From Apodemus sylvaticus (lineage: Eukaryota > Chordata > Mammalia > Rodentia > Muridae): DNA of 64,000 nt. The position numbers and the translations under genes are program-made. The stretch's first letter is position 1, and each line of letters begins with the position of its first letter. A model generated the notes under the pieces. That model was not told where the DNA came from, did not search any database, and saw nothing but the letters and a program-made list of their open reading frames with translations. The DNA lies in the NCBI RefSeq assembly GCF_947179515.1, contig NC_067481.1, positions 85,491,845 to 85,555,844 of the forward strand. Direction: 5' to 3'. Shown in pieces: positions 35,235 to 46,790 of this stretch.

Positions 35235-37235
35235 GATGAGATCAAAAAAAAAAAGTTCTAGGTGATTCAAATAGCCAATACTGGTGTCTCCAGTAAAACT
35301 CTTGTTTATCTCTTTACTCTCCTGCTATCTACCCATGTTATCTCCTCACATGCAGATTCTTAAACTTTATTAGATTATATTTTCCTATCTATAATAATTT
35401 TATTTGTGTCAGTTTGTTTGGAATGTTCTGGCCTTGACTACTCTATCCTTAATTTCATGCAGACAGTTGTTACTGTCTCACTTAAATATGGCCTCTTCTA
35501 ACAGGATATTGTATGTCTATCTAATCTAAGGACACAAATCATTTGCATAATTTTTCATTCATCCCTTAAAATGTGTTTTTGTTTGTTTGATATGGATTAG
35601 AAATCCTCATACATTCATTTTTTTTTAAATTCCTTTCTGGTTTATAACCTACGGTAACAGCTACTCAAGACGGCCCTTTTATGTATTTACTGATTCATGT
35701 GTGTGTATAGAACTATGCCTGGTACAGGACAATATTATCTAATATTCCATCCATGAATGAGGCAGGGACTGAATGGTATGTCAACTGAAGAAAAACCATG
35801 CATAGGAAAATCTATCTCGACTATGAATTATTGGTCATTAAATCATAATGTTTGCCTTACATTATAGAATGAATTTGATCTCCTTTCTTCTTAACAGTAT
35901 TTTCTCTCCCCTCTAGCTTTCTTTCAAGTTTCTCAAGACAGTAGCTGAAAAAGGCTTTGATCAAAGAATATGCAGCCCATGTGCCAATGACCAAAACAAT
36001 TTTCTATCAGAAAATCCAATCACAGCTTCTTTAATCAGGACATAAATCTTTCAGACACACATCACAGACTATACCACATCAGACCAGGGCTGCCATTTCT
36101 TTTTTACTTTTTGCTATCCCCCCATCCATTTTGCAATTACAACCTATCAGTGGAAGAGGAACAGCCCTGACTAGCAGAGAGAAAGCAATACCCTGAAAAA
36201 GCAGTTTTAAACATGATGAACTTGGTACTTTTAGTTTATCTCAGTCTGCAATTTCAACTCTCACGGGACACGATGAAATGGAATCAGGCAATGCCGATCA
36301 ATAATCTGAATTTCTGTTGTAAAGGGTATGGTATAAAATAAACATTAAGACCCGGAGGTTGTCTTTGCTCTTCTTTTTCCAGCAAGACCCTCATTTCTCC
36401 CAAGACTATGGGCTTTAAGAATAATGGTGACTGTAGATTATACTGTAGGTACTTTCTGTTTTTGAATAACTCAGAAAGAGCATTAAACAAGAGGTTGAGT
36501 TTCCTCTGATCAAACATTTCATCAATTTCATATACCTGTCAGAGAATGCCTGTATGGGAGATAGCTGTACTTGTCCAGAGACATAGTCAAGATAATAAAA
36601 CAAGGGGCAAAGGAGAGCTTGGTTTGATAGCATTTCTTAGAACAAATTAACACGTTTATTTTTTATGAGGATTTTTACAGGAAATGCCTAGTTTTCATTT
36701 TGTATTATGTTTTCAAAATTTAATACTTTAGTATAGACAGAAGTAGAACACTAAGGTAGAAAATAAAGTGAAATATGTCAAAACAGATCACAGACACAGA
36801 CAATACATATTCATACATATATAATTATACATATAATATATATATAACTATGTATATACACATACACACACACACATATATACACACATAGCTACAGAAA
36901 GTGTTTTATTTGGGTATTTGTTAAAGTAAGAACATACTTTTATTTCTCATGCTCACTTCACATCTTAAAATGAGTTAAGACATTTACAAAATATTTCACT
37001 GATATTGTTAAGGCAGTGAACTTTCCTGTTCTGCTTTCAGTGCTCAACCAAAGTCAAATAGCCAAGCTTTATTATGTAAAGAATTTCTGATGAGCAAATG
37101 TATGTTTGTATAAAAATAAATGACAGTGCTTATAGGTTAATTCAAGTCTTATAGAATATAATTGTATCTATCAGTGAATTAGTATACTTATCAGACACAT
37201 AAAAGTCACCCTCATCAAGATGAAATTCGTAAATT
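35235..37235. other. No gene; apparently unique, AT-rich
   Basis: 35980-36420 is compositionally complex and lacks repeat signatures. 36790-36890 is an AT/AC-rich low-complexity run. Two overlapping minus frames (36284-36517, 36415-36633) have no domain. Confidence 0.5.
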
Positions 37236-37248
37236 AAAAGAAAACTTG

Positions 37249-37995
37249 GATGTTAGCCCAAAAGCTTAAAATAAACAAGTTATAATTCACCTAGCACAGG
37301 AAACTCAAGAAGGAGGACTTAAGTAAGGGTGCTTTGGTTCTTCTGAGAAAGGGAAAAAATTACTCACAGAAGCAATAAAGGAGATAAAGTGTGGAACAGA
37401 GATGGAAGGAAAGGCCATCCAGAGACTGCCCTACCTGGAGATTCATCCTATAAACAGTCACCAAACCCCGATAGTACTATGGACAACAAGAAGTATATAC
37501 CAAAAAGAGCATGCCGTGGTTGTCTCTGGAGGAGATACAAAGGCAGAGCCTTACAAAGGCAGATGCTAGCCTTACAGAGGCAGATGCTAGCAGTCAACCA
37601 TTGTACTGGGATGGGGTCCTCGGTAGCAGAGCTGGAGGTGGTCTGGAGGAGCTGAAGGGGTTTACAGCCCCATAGGAAGAACAATGATGGAGGCTACCCA
37701 GATGCCCCAAGACTCCCAGGGACTAAACCATCAACCAAGGGGTACACATGGTTCCAGCCAAAAATGTGGCAGAGGAAGGCCTTGTCAGGCCTCAGTGGGA
37801 AGAGTGGTCCTTGGCTGGATGAGGCTCAATAAATTCCCCAACAAAGGGAAATCGAGGGGGGGAGGTGGGAGTGGGTCAGGTGGAGGGGCATATAGGTGGA
37901 GGTAGGGGATGGGGGTCTTTGGGAGGAGGGAAATCAGGAAAGGTTTTACCATTGGAAATGTAAATGAAGATATTCAGTAAATAAAATTTAAAGAA
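37249..37995 (+). mobile_element. 5'-truncated L1 3' end with 13-bp TSD
   Basis: Starts near gatgttagcccaaaagctta (end of ORF2), then the 3' UTR with ctcccagggactaaaccatc, gcagaggaaggccttgtcag, a G-rich block at 37850-37930, and accattggaaatgtaaatga before the A-rich tail. aaaagaaaacttg flanks it (37236-37248 and 37996-38008). A local duplication cagatgctagccttacagag / cagatgctagcagtc lies at 37560-37595. Confidence 0.88.
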
Positions 37996-38029
37996 AAAAG
38001 AAAACTTGAAGAGTTATAATATGTCATGG

Positions 38030-38190
38030 CCTGGTGAGATGGTTCAGAGAACAACAATATTGCCAAACGTCTACCCGATTCTCATCCTTAGGATCTATAT
38101 GGTGGAAGAGAACTGAATCCCTCAAGTTGCTTCCAAACTTTTGCACCCACATAGTGGTATGCCTCTCCCCACACAAAAGGCACAACTGTA
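38030..38190 (+). mobile_element. B2-like SINE head, interrupted
   Basis: ggcctggtgagatggttcag is the tRNA-derived head of a B2/B3. The following text decays and runs into an antisense B1 fragment at about 38195. Confidence 0.55.
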
Positions 38191-38194
38191 TTCC

Positions 38195-38275
38195 CAGGCT
38201 GGCCTTGAACTCATGATCCTCCTGCCTCTGCCTCCTTTAGCAAATCCTACTGGCGTGCGCCACCACAACCAGCAC
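38195..38275 (-). mobile_element. B1 SINE fragment (antisense)
   Basis: ccaggctggccttgaactca, cctcctgcctctgcctcctt, and actggcgtgcgccaccacaa are the reverse complement of the 5' half of B1. Directly follows the B2-like piece. Confidence 0.85.
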
Positions 38276-38615
38276 ACAAGTGTATTAAAACAACTTATCT
38301 ATAGTTATGCTATGCCAAGCTCTTTCTGAGGTTCTATGTATGTTTGTGTTACCTAATCATTGCAAAGATTCTTTAAAGTTTCATGGCATGTAGCTAGCTC
38401 AGAAAGATCACTAAATTCATAACAGCAGCTGATAACTATGCCCTTATTCTATTTCTTATGCCAAATTTCCTACATGTCAATTTTCTGTGATGCCCATACA
38501 CTTAATTGAATGTAGACAGACTTTATAGTTAATTAGTTAAATGAAGCAAGATGAAGAGATAAGTTCAATATTCTAGGCAGAAATGCTCCTAACTCCAGTT
38601 GTCTCTGATCTCTGG

Positions 38616-38671
38616 GGGATGCTGGGGGATTACCTGGGCAGAAACTTTACATGTATTGTTCATATTGCATT
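38616..38671. repeat. 56-bp direct repeat, copy 1
   Basis: Identical over 56 bp to 39057-39112 (both start gggatgctgggggattacct). The two copies bracket 385 bp carrying antisense B3-like and B1-like sequence. Confidence 0.97.
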
Positions 38672-38719
38672 TTAATTTTTATATAAGTAACATCTTTTTA
38701 AGAGTTATATAGTTTTACT

Positions 38720-38900
38720 TTATATGTATGCATACTTTGTTTGCATGTATGTATATGCACCATGTGCATGCCTGATTCCTGTGGTGTTTAGAAGAGACAA
38801 CTGAGTCTCCTGGTACTGGATTACAAAAGGTTGCAAATGTTCATCATGGTACTGGGAGCTGTCAGCTTGCCAACACCTAACAGATTGTTTTAACCCCACC
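38720..38900 (-). mobile_element. B3 SINE (antisense)
   Basis: tatgtatatgcaccatgtgc, atgcctgattcctgtggtgt, agaagagacaactgagtctc and actgggagctgtcagcttgc are diverged matches to the reverse complement of B3. Confidence 0.7.
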
Positions 38901-38935
38901 TACTCTCTTCCTTTCTTACTTTTTTCTCTATTTCT

Positions 38936-39045
38936 TCTTTTGACTCGGTACCACTCTGTAACCCAGGCTAGATGCACATTTGCCACTGTCTTCCTGTTGT
39001 AAGTTCTCTGTTTACAGGCATAAGGCACCACACACAGCTTATGAA
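38936..39045 (-). mobile_element. Diverged B1-like SINE (antisense)
   Basis: actctgtaacccaggctaga, tgtcttcctgttgtaagttc and acaggcataaggcaccacac follow the order of an antisense old B1. Confidence 0.62.
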
Positions 39046-39056
39046 GAAGAGAGATA

Positions 39057-39112
39057 GGGATGCTGGGGGATTACCTGGGCAGAAACTTTACATGTATTGT
39101 TCATATTGCATT
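39057..39112. repeat. 56-bp direct repeat, copy 2
   Basis: Exact copy of 38616-38671. Flanking bases outside the 56 bp differ on both sides. Confidence 0.97.
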
Positions 39113-39896
39113 ACAAATTCCCAAGAAAAAATGTAGACAGTAAAACACATAGTAAATTATGATCAAATGTGAGATATGTTTCCGACATATAATAAACATC
39201 TCAAGACTACAGTCAGGTAGCCACAAATATTCAAAAAGTAATCAAACCATAGCAAAACAGTTATTTTATAGATAAAAAAGACTGAAATAAGCTTTGGGCT
39301 AGGGAAAGAATAAAAGATGGCTGTTGGTACAACCTAAGAATGCAACAGTCACGTTTTACCATAGTGGCTGCTAAAAAGATCCTGTCTGAAGCAGAAAGGT
39401 ATTGTAATATTAAAATCTTATATTCAGTATCCTGGAGTTCATATGCTGCACAAGTTTGCACCCCCACATGGACTTATTTGATCTGACATTAGAATGATCA
39501 ATACATCTGACAGAGATACATGTGCCAATTTTTTCCCAATCAATGACAAGAGGAGCAAATGTGTCACTAAGTCAACAATCAAAATTTTCTTCTCTCCTTA
39601 AGACCCTAACCATAAAATATTTTTTGAAACAATTCTTAATGCTTTATGTCCAATTAATAGTGTCTTCATATCTGTCATTACATGGGTAAGCATTAATAAA
39701 TGTTACTAGCACAGAATAGAAAACTTCACAAGTTATGAAAGTTATCATTTGGATTCTATATTCTAGGCAATTATCTCCAGGAAAATATCAAAGCCAGTTC
39801 AGGTTTTGACTCATCAAAACCAATAAATTCATTTCATTGCTAGATCCCTAGTTCAACCAGTTTCTTATATTATGTTAAGTGCTAATATTAGAATAA
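39113..39896. other. No gene; apparently unique sequence
   Basis: Nothing recognised. The minus frame 39261-39467 (68 codons) has no domain. Confidence 0.55.
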
Positions 39897-40035
39897 TTCT
39901 TTCATTCTTTCATTCTGTCTGTTTCTCTGTCTCTCTCTGTCTTTCTGTGTCTGTCTGTCTGTCTGTCTGTCTCTCCCTCTCTCTCTCTCTCTCTCTCCCT
40001 CTCTCTCTTTCTCTCTGTGTGTGTGTGTGTGTGTA

Positions 40036-40067
<32 letters not shown>

Positions 40068-40084
40068 TGTGTGTGTGCGCACGC
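39897..40084. repeat. Compound TTTC/CTGT/TC/TG/CG microsatellite
   Basis: A pyrimidine tract to 40015 is followed by 69 bp of strictly alternating purine-pyrimidine (40016-40084) with a (GC)n core at 40037-40051. Three long low-complexity frames span it and are artefacts. Confidence 0.97.
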
Positions 40085-40354
40085 TAGACAATGAAAAGAA
40101 GCAAATTTTAACTTAATCCATTCTTTGTCCTTAAATCTTTGTATACTGACAAATCTATAGCAGTTGATGATCCTTCTCATCAACAGGATGCCCGTTGAAC
40201 TAAACTCATTCTTAAATCATACAGACAGCATAGAAGTAGGAGTTAATGAGGTAATGGGTTACATTTACATTTAAAACTTCCTTTGATTTGGTCTTCCTTT
40301 AAAGTAAGTCCATGTACTACTATACCTTGCAAATTTAAAGTTAAAAATGAAAGA

Positions 40355-40430
40355 GGCTGGATGTAGCTCAATTACTTGCCTTTTATGTGGGCTGTGTTCT
40401 CAGAACTTGGATTAGAAAACAAGGAGGTAA
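40355..40430 (+). mobile_element. Possible ID/tRNA-derived SINE remnant
   Basis: aggctggatgtagctcaatt then acttgccttttatgtgggct resembles an ID-type head (tRNA-Ala derived), heavily diverged. Could also be the head of a B4. Confidence 0.45.
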
Positions 40431-40519
40431 TGTCACAGTGTTGTAGAAAAGAAACCGAGTCACAATAATCAGTGGGATTTGAATACAAATTAACATATTG
40501 GTTAAAGAGTATTCATTTA

Positions 40520-41034
40520 GTACTTCCAGTCTGAGCCAGTCAGTGCCCTAAGCAGACCTTGGGCTCTAGCTCTGCACCCAGTCCCATAACACCCAGAGGA
40601 AGCTCAACTCCCAGGTGCTCTGACATACCCAGGATCATAGGATCACAGGATCTCAGGAGCTTTGTCACACCAGTATGTCAGGATCCCAGACTCCCCAGAG
40701 CTCTGACACACCCAGGATCTCAGGATCCCAGGATCCCAGAATTACAGGATCACAGAGACAGGTGGACTCTGAGGAGTTATGCCACAACCAGGATCACAGG
40801 AGGGACAGGCTCCAGTCAGATTCAGCGAGGGCAGGTAGCACTAGAGATAATCAGAGGGAGTGAGGCAAACATAAGAACACAAGCAACAGAAACCGAGGTT
40901 ACTTGGCATCATCAGAACCCAGTTCTCCCACCACAGCAAGTCCTGGGTATACTATCACAAGGAAAAAGCAAGATTTTGATCTAAAAATCATGATGATGAT
41001 AGAGTACTTTAAGAAGGACATAAGTAACTCCCTT
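40520..41034 (+). mobile_element. Internal L1 fragment: 5' UTR end plus ORF1 start, no poly(A)
   Basis: The 5' UTR part (40550-40854) is full of ggatcacaggatctcaggag-type text. From 40855 the ORF1 N-terminus follows. The fragment stops abruptly at 41034 inside ORF1. aagagtattcattta flanks it exactly (40505-40519 and 41035-41049). The 141-codon frame 40559-40984 runs out of frame with ORF1 and is an artefact. Confidence 0.9.
40855..41034 (+). pseudogene. L1 ORF1 N-terminal remnant
   Basis: In the ORF1 frame the text gives GKHKNTSNRNRGYLASSEPS and later DFDLKIMMMIEYFKKDISN, recognisable as the N-terminus of the L1 RNA-binding protein. The expected ATG position (40855-40857) is AGG, and the third codon (40861-40863) is TGA. 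About 60 codons remain of a roughly 360-residue protein. The coiled-coil, RRM and C-terminal domains are absent. Confidence 0.88.
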
Positions 41035-41049
41035 AAGAGTATTCATTTA

Positions 41050-42067
41050 ATCTGAGAAAGAATATGGGTTGAGTCTTGGTAAATGGGTCTGCAGTAGTGT
41101 AAAGTTTGCCTCATGGAATCTGGATACATAAAACTTATGCTTAGGAGCTGGAAACCTGTGAGCCCTCACCTTTGCTCAGCATGTATGTAAGCATGGTCAT
41201 GGCAGATAGCCTTTGCCTTAGAGATTTTGACCTGTCTTTAATTTTGCATCAAACTTCATGCACAAATATTGATTGATGACAGCTTCTCCTTTCTTTGGCT
41301 TACTAAATATACCATTTTCATGTAATAACACATTTCATTAAAATTTCAATTTTATATTTCAAATATTTTTCACTTGTTTTTCTTAATACCTAGCCTCACA
41401 TGCTGCCAGCCACTTAAATCAACTCTACCATCTTCCACATATCCTCCTTTCATTTTTGAATGAGAAAGTCATGTCCATATATTTGTGTATTGGTGGTTTT
41501 CCAAGACATAGAAAATAAACAGTAAATTGTTCACTAAGGCTTGACAATATTCCATGTATTTTAAAACTATAGCATTCCATTTCTTAATTATTTCATTTCC
41601 TCCCCTGCATGATATATTAAACAAGACAAAATAAACAAAAACTTCCCATTTCAGATAATAGCAGATTGAACTCATTTCAAATGTATGTAGATTCAGCCCT
41701 GACTTAGTTTTCTACATAAGAGTAGCCTTAATATTCTAGATTTTCATTTATCGAGTTTTGAAGATTTTTGTTTTTTGCTTACAGTTTGAACTGGTTATTC
41801 AAAAATTTAACTTTTCTAAACCTCTTTTCTCTTGGCCATGTGACAAATGAGAATGGACTATATTTAAACAATGATCTTGTTTGCAGAAATACTGTTAATC
41901 AAGAGAGATTGAGTTGATTTTGTCTAATAAGTGTTATCAGTGAGCATACCTATTTTGTCATGAGGGTGGAGCAACATATGTATGTGTCTTTCATAAACAC
42001 AGTTGCCTACGTCAATGTGTCATTTGGTCTAAATAATGATATTTGCAATAAGAACTTTTCCGTGACA
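41050..42067. other. No gene; apparently unique, AT-rich
   Basis: About 1 kb with nothing recognised. Confidence 0.6.
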
Positions 42068-42470
42068 CAGGAATCCCCACTCTGAACATATACCCAAAGA
42101 AATGAATCACCTTCTAGCGGGGCCTGTATTTGCCTTTCACTGTTGGATTCAATAGTGGCAAAGTGGGGATAACTTGGATATTTTTAGAAGAGTGAATAAA
42201 GGATTAAATATACATTTATATATAAATATATATGCATATAAAATGGAAAATTATCCAATCTTTAAAATAAAGAAAAAACCAAATGGTTTCTCTTTGCCAC
42301 AATGTATCTGAAGCTGGAGGACTGTGGAATGTGAACTAAAAAGAAATTGCATGATCTGAATTATTTTTGAAACCTAAAATATCCAGACATAAGTAGAACA
42401 AAACAGTGTTAATAAGGGAGGAGTTGTCAAGAAACTAGAGAAGTTTCAACAAAGCCTATAAGCAGGATGA
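42068..42470 (+). mobile_element. Ancient mammalian L1 ORF2 3' remnant
   Basis: gaacatatacccaaagaaat, then a TTCACTGTTGG-type block, ggaaaattatccaatcttta, ctgaagctggaggactgtgg and gcatgatctgaattattttt are worn but ordered matches to the end of ORF2 of old (L1M-class) elements. No open frame survives. It predates the murid L1s in the window. Confidence 0.7.
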
Positions 42471-42862
42471 ATGAGCTTAAATATGAGAGCCCTGGGTGTG
42501 TAAACCTTATAAATTTTACAATTCGTGCTCAAGAATTTAGGTTTTAGCTGCTCATCTCTCAAAACCTGAATTACAAAAAAGCAACTGTGGGATGATGATG
42601 TTTGTTTGCTTTAGTAAGTATCCTTGTTATCATGCATGTCCTGAAGGCCATGTTGGATATCTTAAATCAGCAGACATTTTTATTAAATCATAACCATCAC
42701 AAAGCAATTTCAACCAAATTATCATGGTCCCCCCAAACAAGGCAGCATTTTCAGGTGTACAACTATTCTTGCCTGGTTCTTTAAATGTGACCACAACACA
42801 TTTCTTGTTATTATCCTGTAATTCTTTATCCTCTATTGATTCTCTTTACATAGCCACAGGTG
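42471..42862. other. No gene; apparently unique sequence
   Basis: Short stretch between two repeats, no feature recognised. Confidence 0.55.
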
Positions 42863-43110
42863 GTGGTTTGAATATGCGTGGCCCAAGGAGTAGGATCCAT
42901 GGCCTTGTTGGAGGAAGTGTGTCACTGTGCAGGTAGATTTTGAAAGACTTGCCTTCAACAAGATGTATATCTCTCAGCTCCTCCTACACGGTGCCTACCT
43001 GGATGCTGTCATGTTCCTGCCTTGATGAAAATTAACTGAACCTCTGAACCTATAAGCCAGCCCCAATTAAATGTTGTCCTTTATAAGAGTTGCCTAAGAT
43101 ACAACATTTC
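42863..43110 (+). mobile_element. Rodent interspersed repeat, URR1-like
   Basis: ggtttgaatatgcgtggccc, ggccttgttggaggaagtgt, ctgaacctctgaacctataa, gccagccccaattaaatgtt and tcctttataagagttgcct. The same order is seen at 59929-60300 and, more worn, at 57680-58040. I believe this is the family called URR1 (hAT-Charlie) but the AATTAAA-like block near the 3' end also resembles an LTR; class uncertain. Confidence 0.7.
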
Positions 43111-46100
43111 TTTGGTTTTAACATTGTTCATTCGCCTCAGTGTTCCAGTGTCTCCTGGCTCCATTTCCAACTGATCATGCTAGTATATAGCTGGCAAGGG
43201 TGAGCTCATGAGCTTAAGTCTTCCTCTTTTATCCAAACATCATTCTCATTTCATATGCATTCATTCTTTCAGCTTTTTGTCCATAAGAAAGTATTGTTTT
43301 CTTTTTCTGTTCTTGTTTTTTTTTTTTTTTTTTTGAAAAACAAGCCCCAGAATCTCAAGCTTAAACACTCAGCCAATGACCTAATCCACCAGACCAAACA
43401 TGTTTTTATGTCTGATATCAACTTCTCTTCTCTGATTTGAGTTGCATCATGGCCTTTCTCTAGGATCATTTGGCTACCATCATCATACTTTTTGTTTTGA
43501 ACTCAAGTTGTTTCTTTTAATTGGGCTTTTTATTTTCGGCATCCCACCTGTTCTCATCACCTGGATATTTGCCTCCTCATTTTGTTCTTATCCCAGTGGT
43601 ATGTGGATATACTGAACACATCTTTCCCCTCAAAACTTTTGACTCCATCTTCCATTAAACTGGTGTCTGCTTTCTCACGCTTCTCCCAGGAACAATTTGT
43701 GGACCATATTTTTACTTTTCATAAAATAGGCCTTGGTAGCCAATGAATTTTCTAAGCTTACATCATTCTTTTAAATATGTAATTCTTAGTTACTGTAGCT
43801 CAAGCTCATATCCTTCAATGCCCTTTGGTTATATTTTTTCATTATTTCCAAATGAATAATGACACACTAATTGTGTAATATAGCAGTTAGGGGATAATTT
43901 TATTTAGTGTTTTAGCTACATTTTTACCATGCTATAACCAGGTAGTCTTGGTTTCTTTAAGGATTTGAACATGTAGATTCACTGTGAGAAAAGTAACCTG
44001 ATAAATATCTCGCACATTTCTGTATGAAATTATTATACTTTGAGGATAGTAAAATGCTGTTAGACATGAGATTTCAGATCCTTCAAACACAAGAATCACC
44101 ATTTTCTAAGGTAAAAAATGTGTTTATAATGCAATTTATGCAATGATAGCATTTATGTGTGGGGAAGGCACATTATTTTAAATTTCTTAACTCACTTTTA
44201 CAGTTTTCACATTATAGATATAAGGCATGTGCTTAATATTGCATTGATACTATTGTTTGTCATGGTAGTGTGTTTTTTTTTTGAGAAATAACATTTTGAA
44301 ATATAAGGTATGTAGATTAATGGTTAGATATCAAAGTCAACAAAGTAAGAACATTGATTTCTAATATATGTGCAGATATTAGCTCTTATCGTCTATGAAC
44401 TTATTAGATTTATTTACATAACCATTACATACTTTCAGTTAGATATTGATTAAAATTTGATCCTAATGTTAATCACCCTCCAGGTCTTCTATAGTTTAAT
44501 AATCTCCAATGAATGTTTTTTTCAGTCATTGCCTTAATTGCCAGTTTTCAGGAAAAAAATGCATTAGTTCTAGAGGTTTGTAGAGCTCCAACTCATAACA
44601 TCTCAGCAAGGAAATTATTATCATGCAGGGAAGGCATCAGGAGGCTACTTTCCCACACACAAATCCTCTCTGTCAGTGGTAGATCACCAAAGGTCAGTCA
44701 ACATTCTTGACCATGCTATTCCAACTAAGTTCACATATATTTTTGCTTCACAAAGAATCCATACCTTTCTTCCTATATAAAATGTGTCTATTAATTATGT
44801 TGTCACCATGATGCAGAATTATTTTTAATAGAAAGAAGTTTTGATGATGGAAGATTTTAATAATAAGGTTTCACTTTTATATGTAACTGATCATTTTTTA
44901 TCAGCTACTGCTTAATCTTATCCTAAGCTTCTCAGTAGGTTGAATATGGAATACTTTTAAAACTTTAATCTTTATTTCAGGTCATTATATCTTGAATAAT
45001 ATTTAAATGGAATTTAGGATTTAAATAGATGTATACAGAGATTTCATTCCGAATGGGCAAACTCTCATCAACTATTTTCGTCAGTTTTTTCATTTTCTCT
45101 CTCCTGAAACTAAAACTGAATCTCCATTCTTTGTAAATCTATTGTAGTTCACAATATGCATCTCAATTCAGGAGTTAAAAAAAAAAGAAGAAAATAAAGA
45201 TACTCTTATCATTAATAATACTTATTGTAGCATGGAATTTATCTTAGACTGGAGTGATTCTATAAGAATGGGTGTGTTATTCATTTCCTATATAATAAGT
45301 ATGCTTGTGTAAGCATCAACCATAGTAAATATCTATGAATTTTGAACAAGTAAACCTGTGTATTCCATTGGTATTAGGTGTGATGAAAGTTATAACATTT
45401 TGGGTTACAGTATTTTGACTTCTTTTAAAAGCAGAAATTTGGATCCTGTAAACAACTTCGGGAACAAATGAAGATTTTCTTTCCATGTTGAGCTTCAGAA
45501 TTCAAAAGAAACCAAACACTGTCTGAGGAGAATGATAAACATCAATATCCTTCCTGCTTTGAGCAGATGCAAATATTTTTGACTTTACATGGGTCAAGAC
45601 CTTGGCATTGCCCCATTGTCTGTCCCTGTACCTGGGCCGACTCATGAGAGTACTGATCTTCCAGAGATCATTCAGGTCAGTGTGGGAGGGGAGGTGGGAG
45701 CACATCTGCCGGATGGAAACAAACCAGAAAAGGACCAGATGGCCCGAGTAATGAGGGTGAAGTGCAGAAAGGAAAATTCCCCAAAGATGTACCAATGGCA
45801 TTACTGCATCTGCCCAAAGACAGGAGGAGAGAGAAGGGAGCAGCATGGGTTCCGGACATCTGATTCAGCTGCACAGTCAGGCACTAGTCTGCAGGACTGC
45901 GTTAGTCTTGCTTAGGAGGCAGGGAGTGAATGAAACAGGCAGGCATCCTGGACACTTTGTCGGAGATCTTTTTGAAATCATATCTTCATCTTTGGGAACC
46001 ACACACGCTTGCCAGCCACTAATAGGCTTCTGTTTTTAACCGCCACACACTCTGGAATGAGCAAATAAAATCAATACCTAAACATTCTGTTATCAACTAC

Positions 46101-46790
46101 AAGAACAAACATATGCCTTCCCCAAACCCTTTTACCTTAAAGAAGAAGTGAGTGGCTTTATCACTGTAGACATAAGATAAGGTATTTATGTTCTAAAGAT
46201 AATAATTAAATAAGTCATTTATTTTTTGCATCATTTACTTTATGGAATTAAAAGGTTATTTTACATGCAAAAAGTCACTGTACAGATGCCACTAAGTGAC
46301 ATTTTTCTACTAAATGTTTTAATACAAGAATTTGTGTTGCTTTAATTTCATGTAAAATGATGTCTTCTTGGTTTTTCATTATCTAAGAAAGCAGCTAATA
46401 TGGAGAGGAATCTTTTTTAGCTAATGATATAATATGTTTGAACACTTATTTTAGATGTGAGTTTATGAAAGAAGAGAGAGAGTTTTTGTGAAAAGAGAAA
46501 GCAGGGAAGACATAAGCTAAAGCTTTGGGACCTAAAGATAATAGTATTAATTTTCTACTTTTACTGAATTTGATAAAGAGAAATATAAAGTACTATTTAT
46601 TCTTGAAAAATAGGCTTATATTTATAAGTTAATACCAGATGGATTTATATAGATCTGGTATAAATTTATACCAGGTATCATTATCTCAGAATCTATTAAA
46701 ATCAGAAATATTGACTGGCAACTGAAGAGTGAGGAACCTCAGCCTGTTCCTTGATCTATGCAGGGGGTATGATGTCATCACAGGAATGAT
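43111..46790. other. No gene; long apparently unique stretch
   Basis: About 3.7 kb with only T-runs (43317-43334, 44272-44281) and short A-runs. 45499-46040 is clearly more GC-rich, with overlapping open frames on both strands (45502-45846 minus, 45589-45915 plus) and an acceptor/donor-like pair. No protein family is recognised. Confidence 0.5.

Noticed and set aside
39888..40183. Overlapping frames of 67-93 codons (His/Thr, Arg/Glu or Ser/Leu rich) on both strands
   Set aside because: They are microsatellite translations (TC, TG, CG runs) with no complexity outside the tract.
40559..40984. 141-codon frame starting MGSSSAPSP
   Set aside because: It runs through L1 5' UTR and out of frame with L1 ORF1, so it is not the element's protein.
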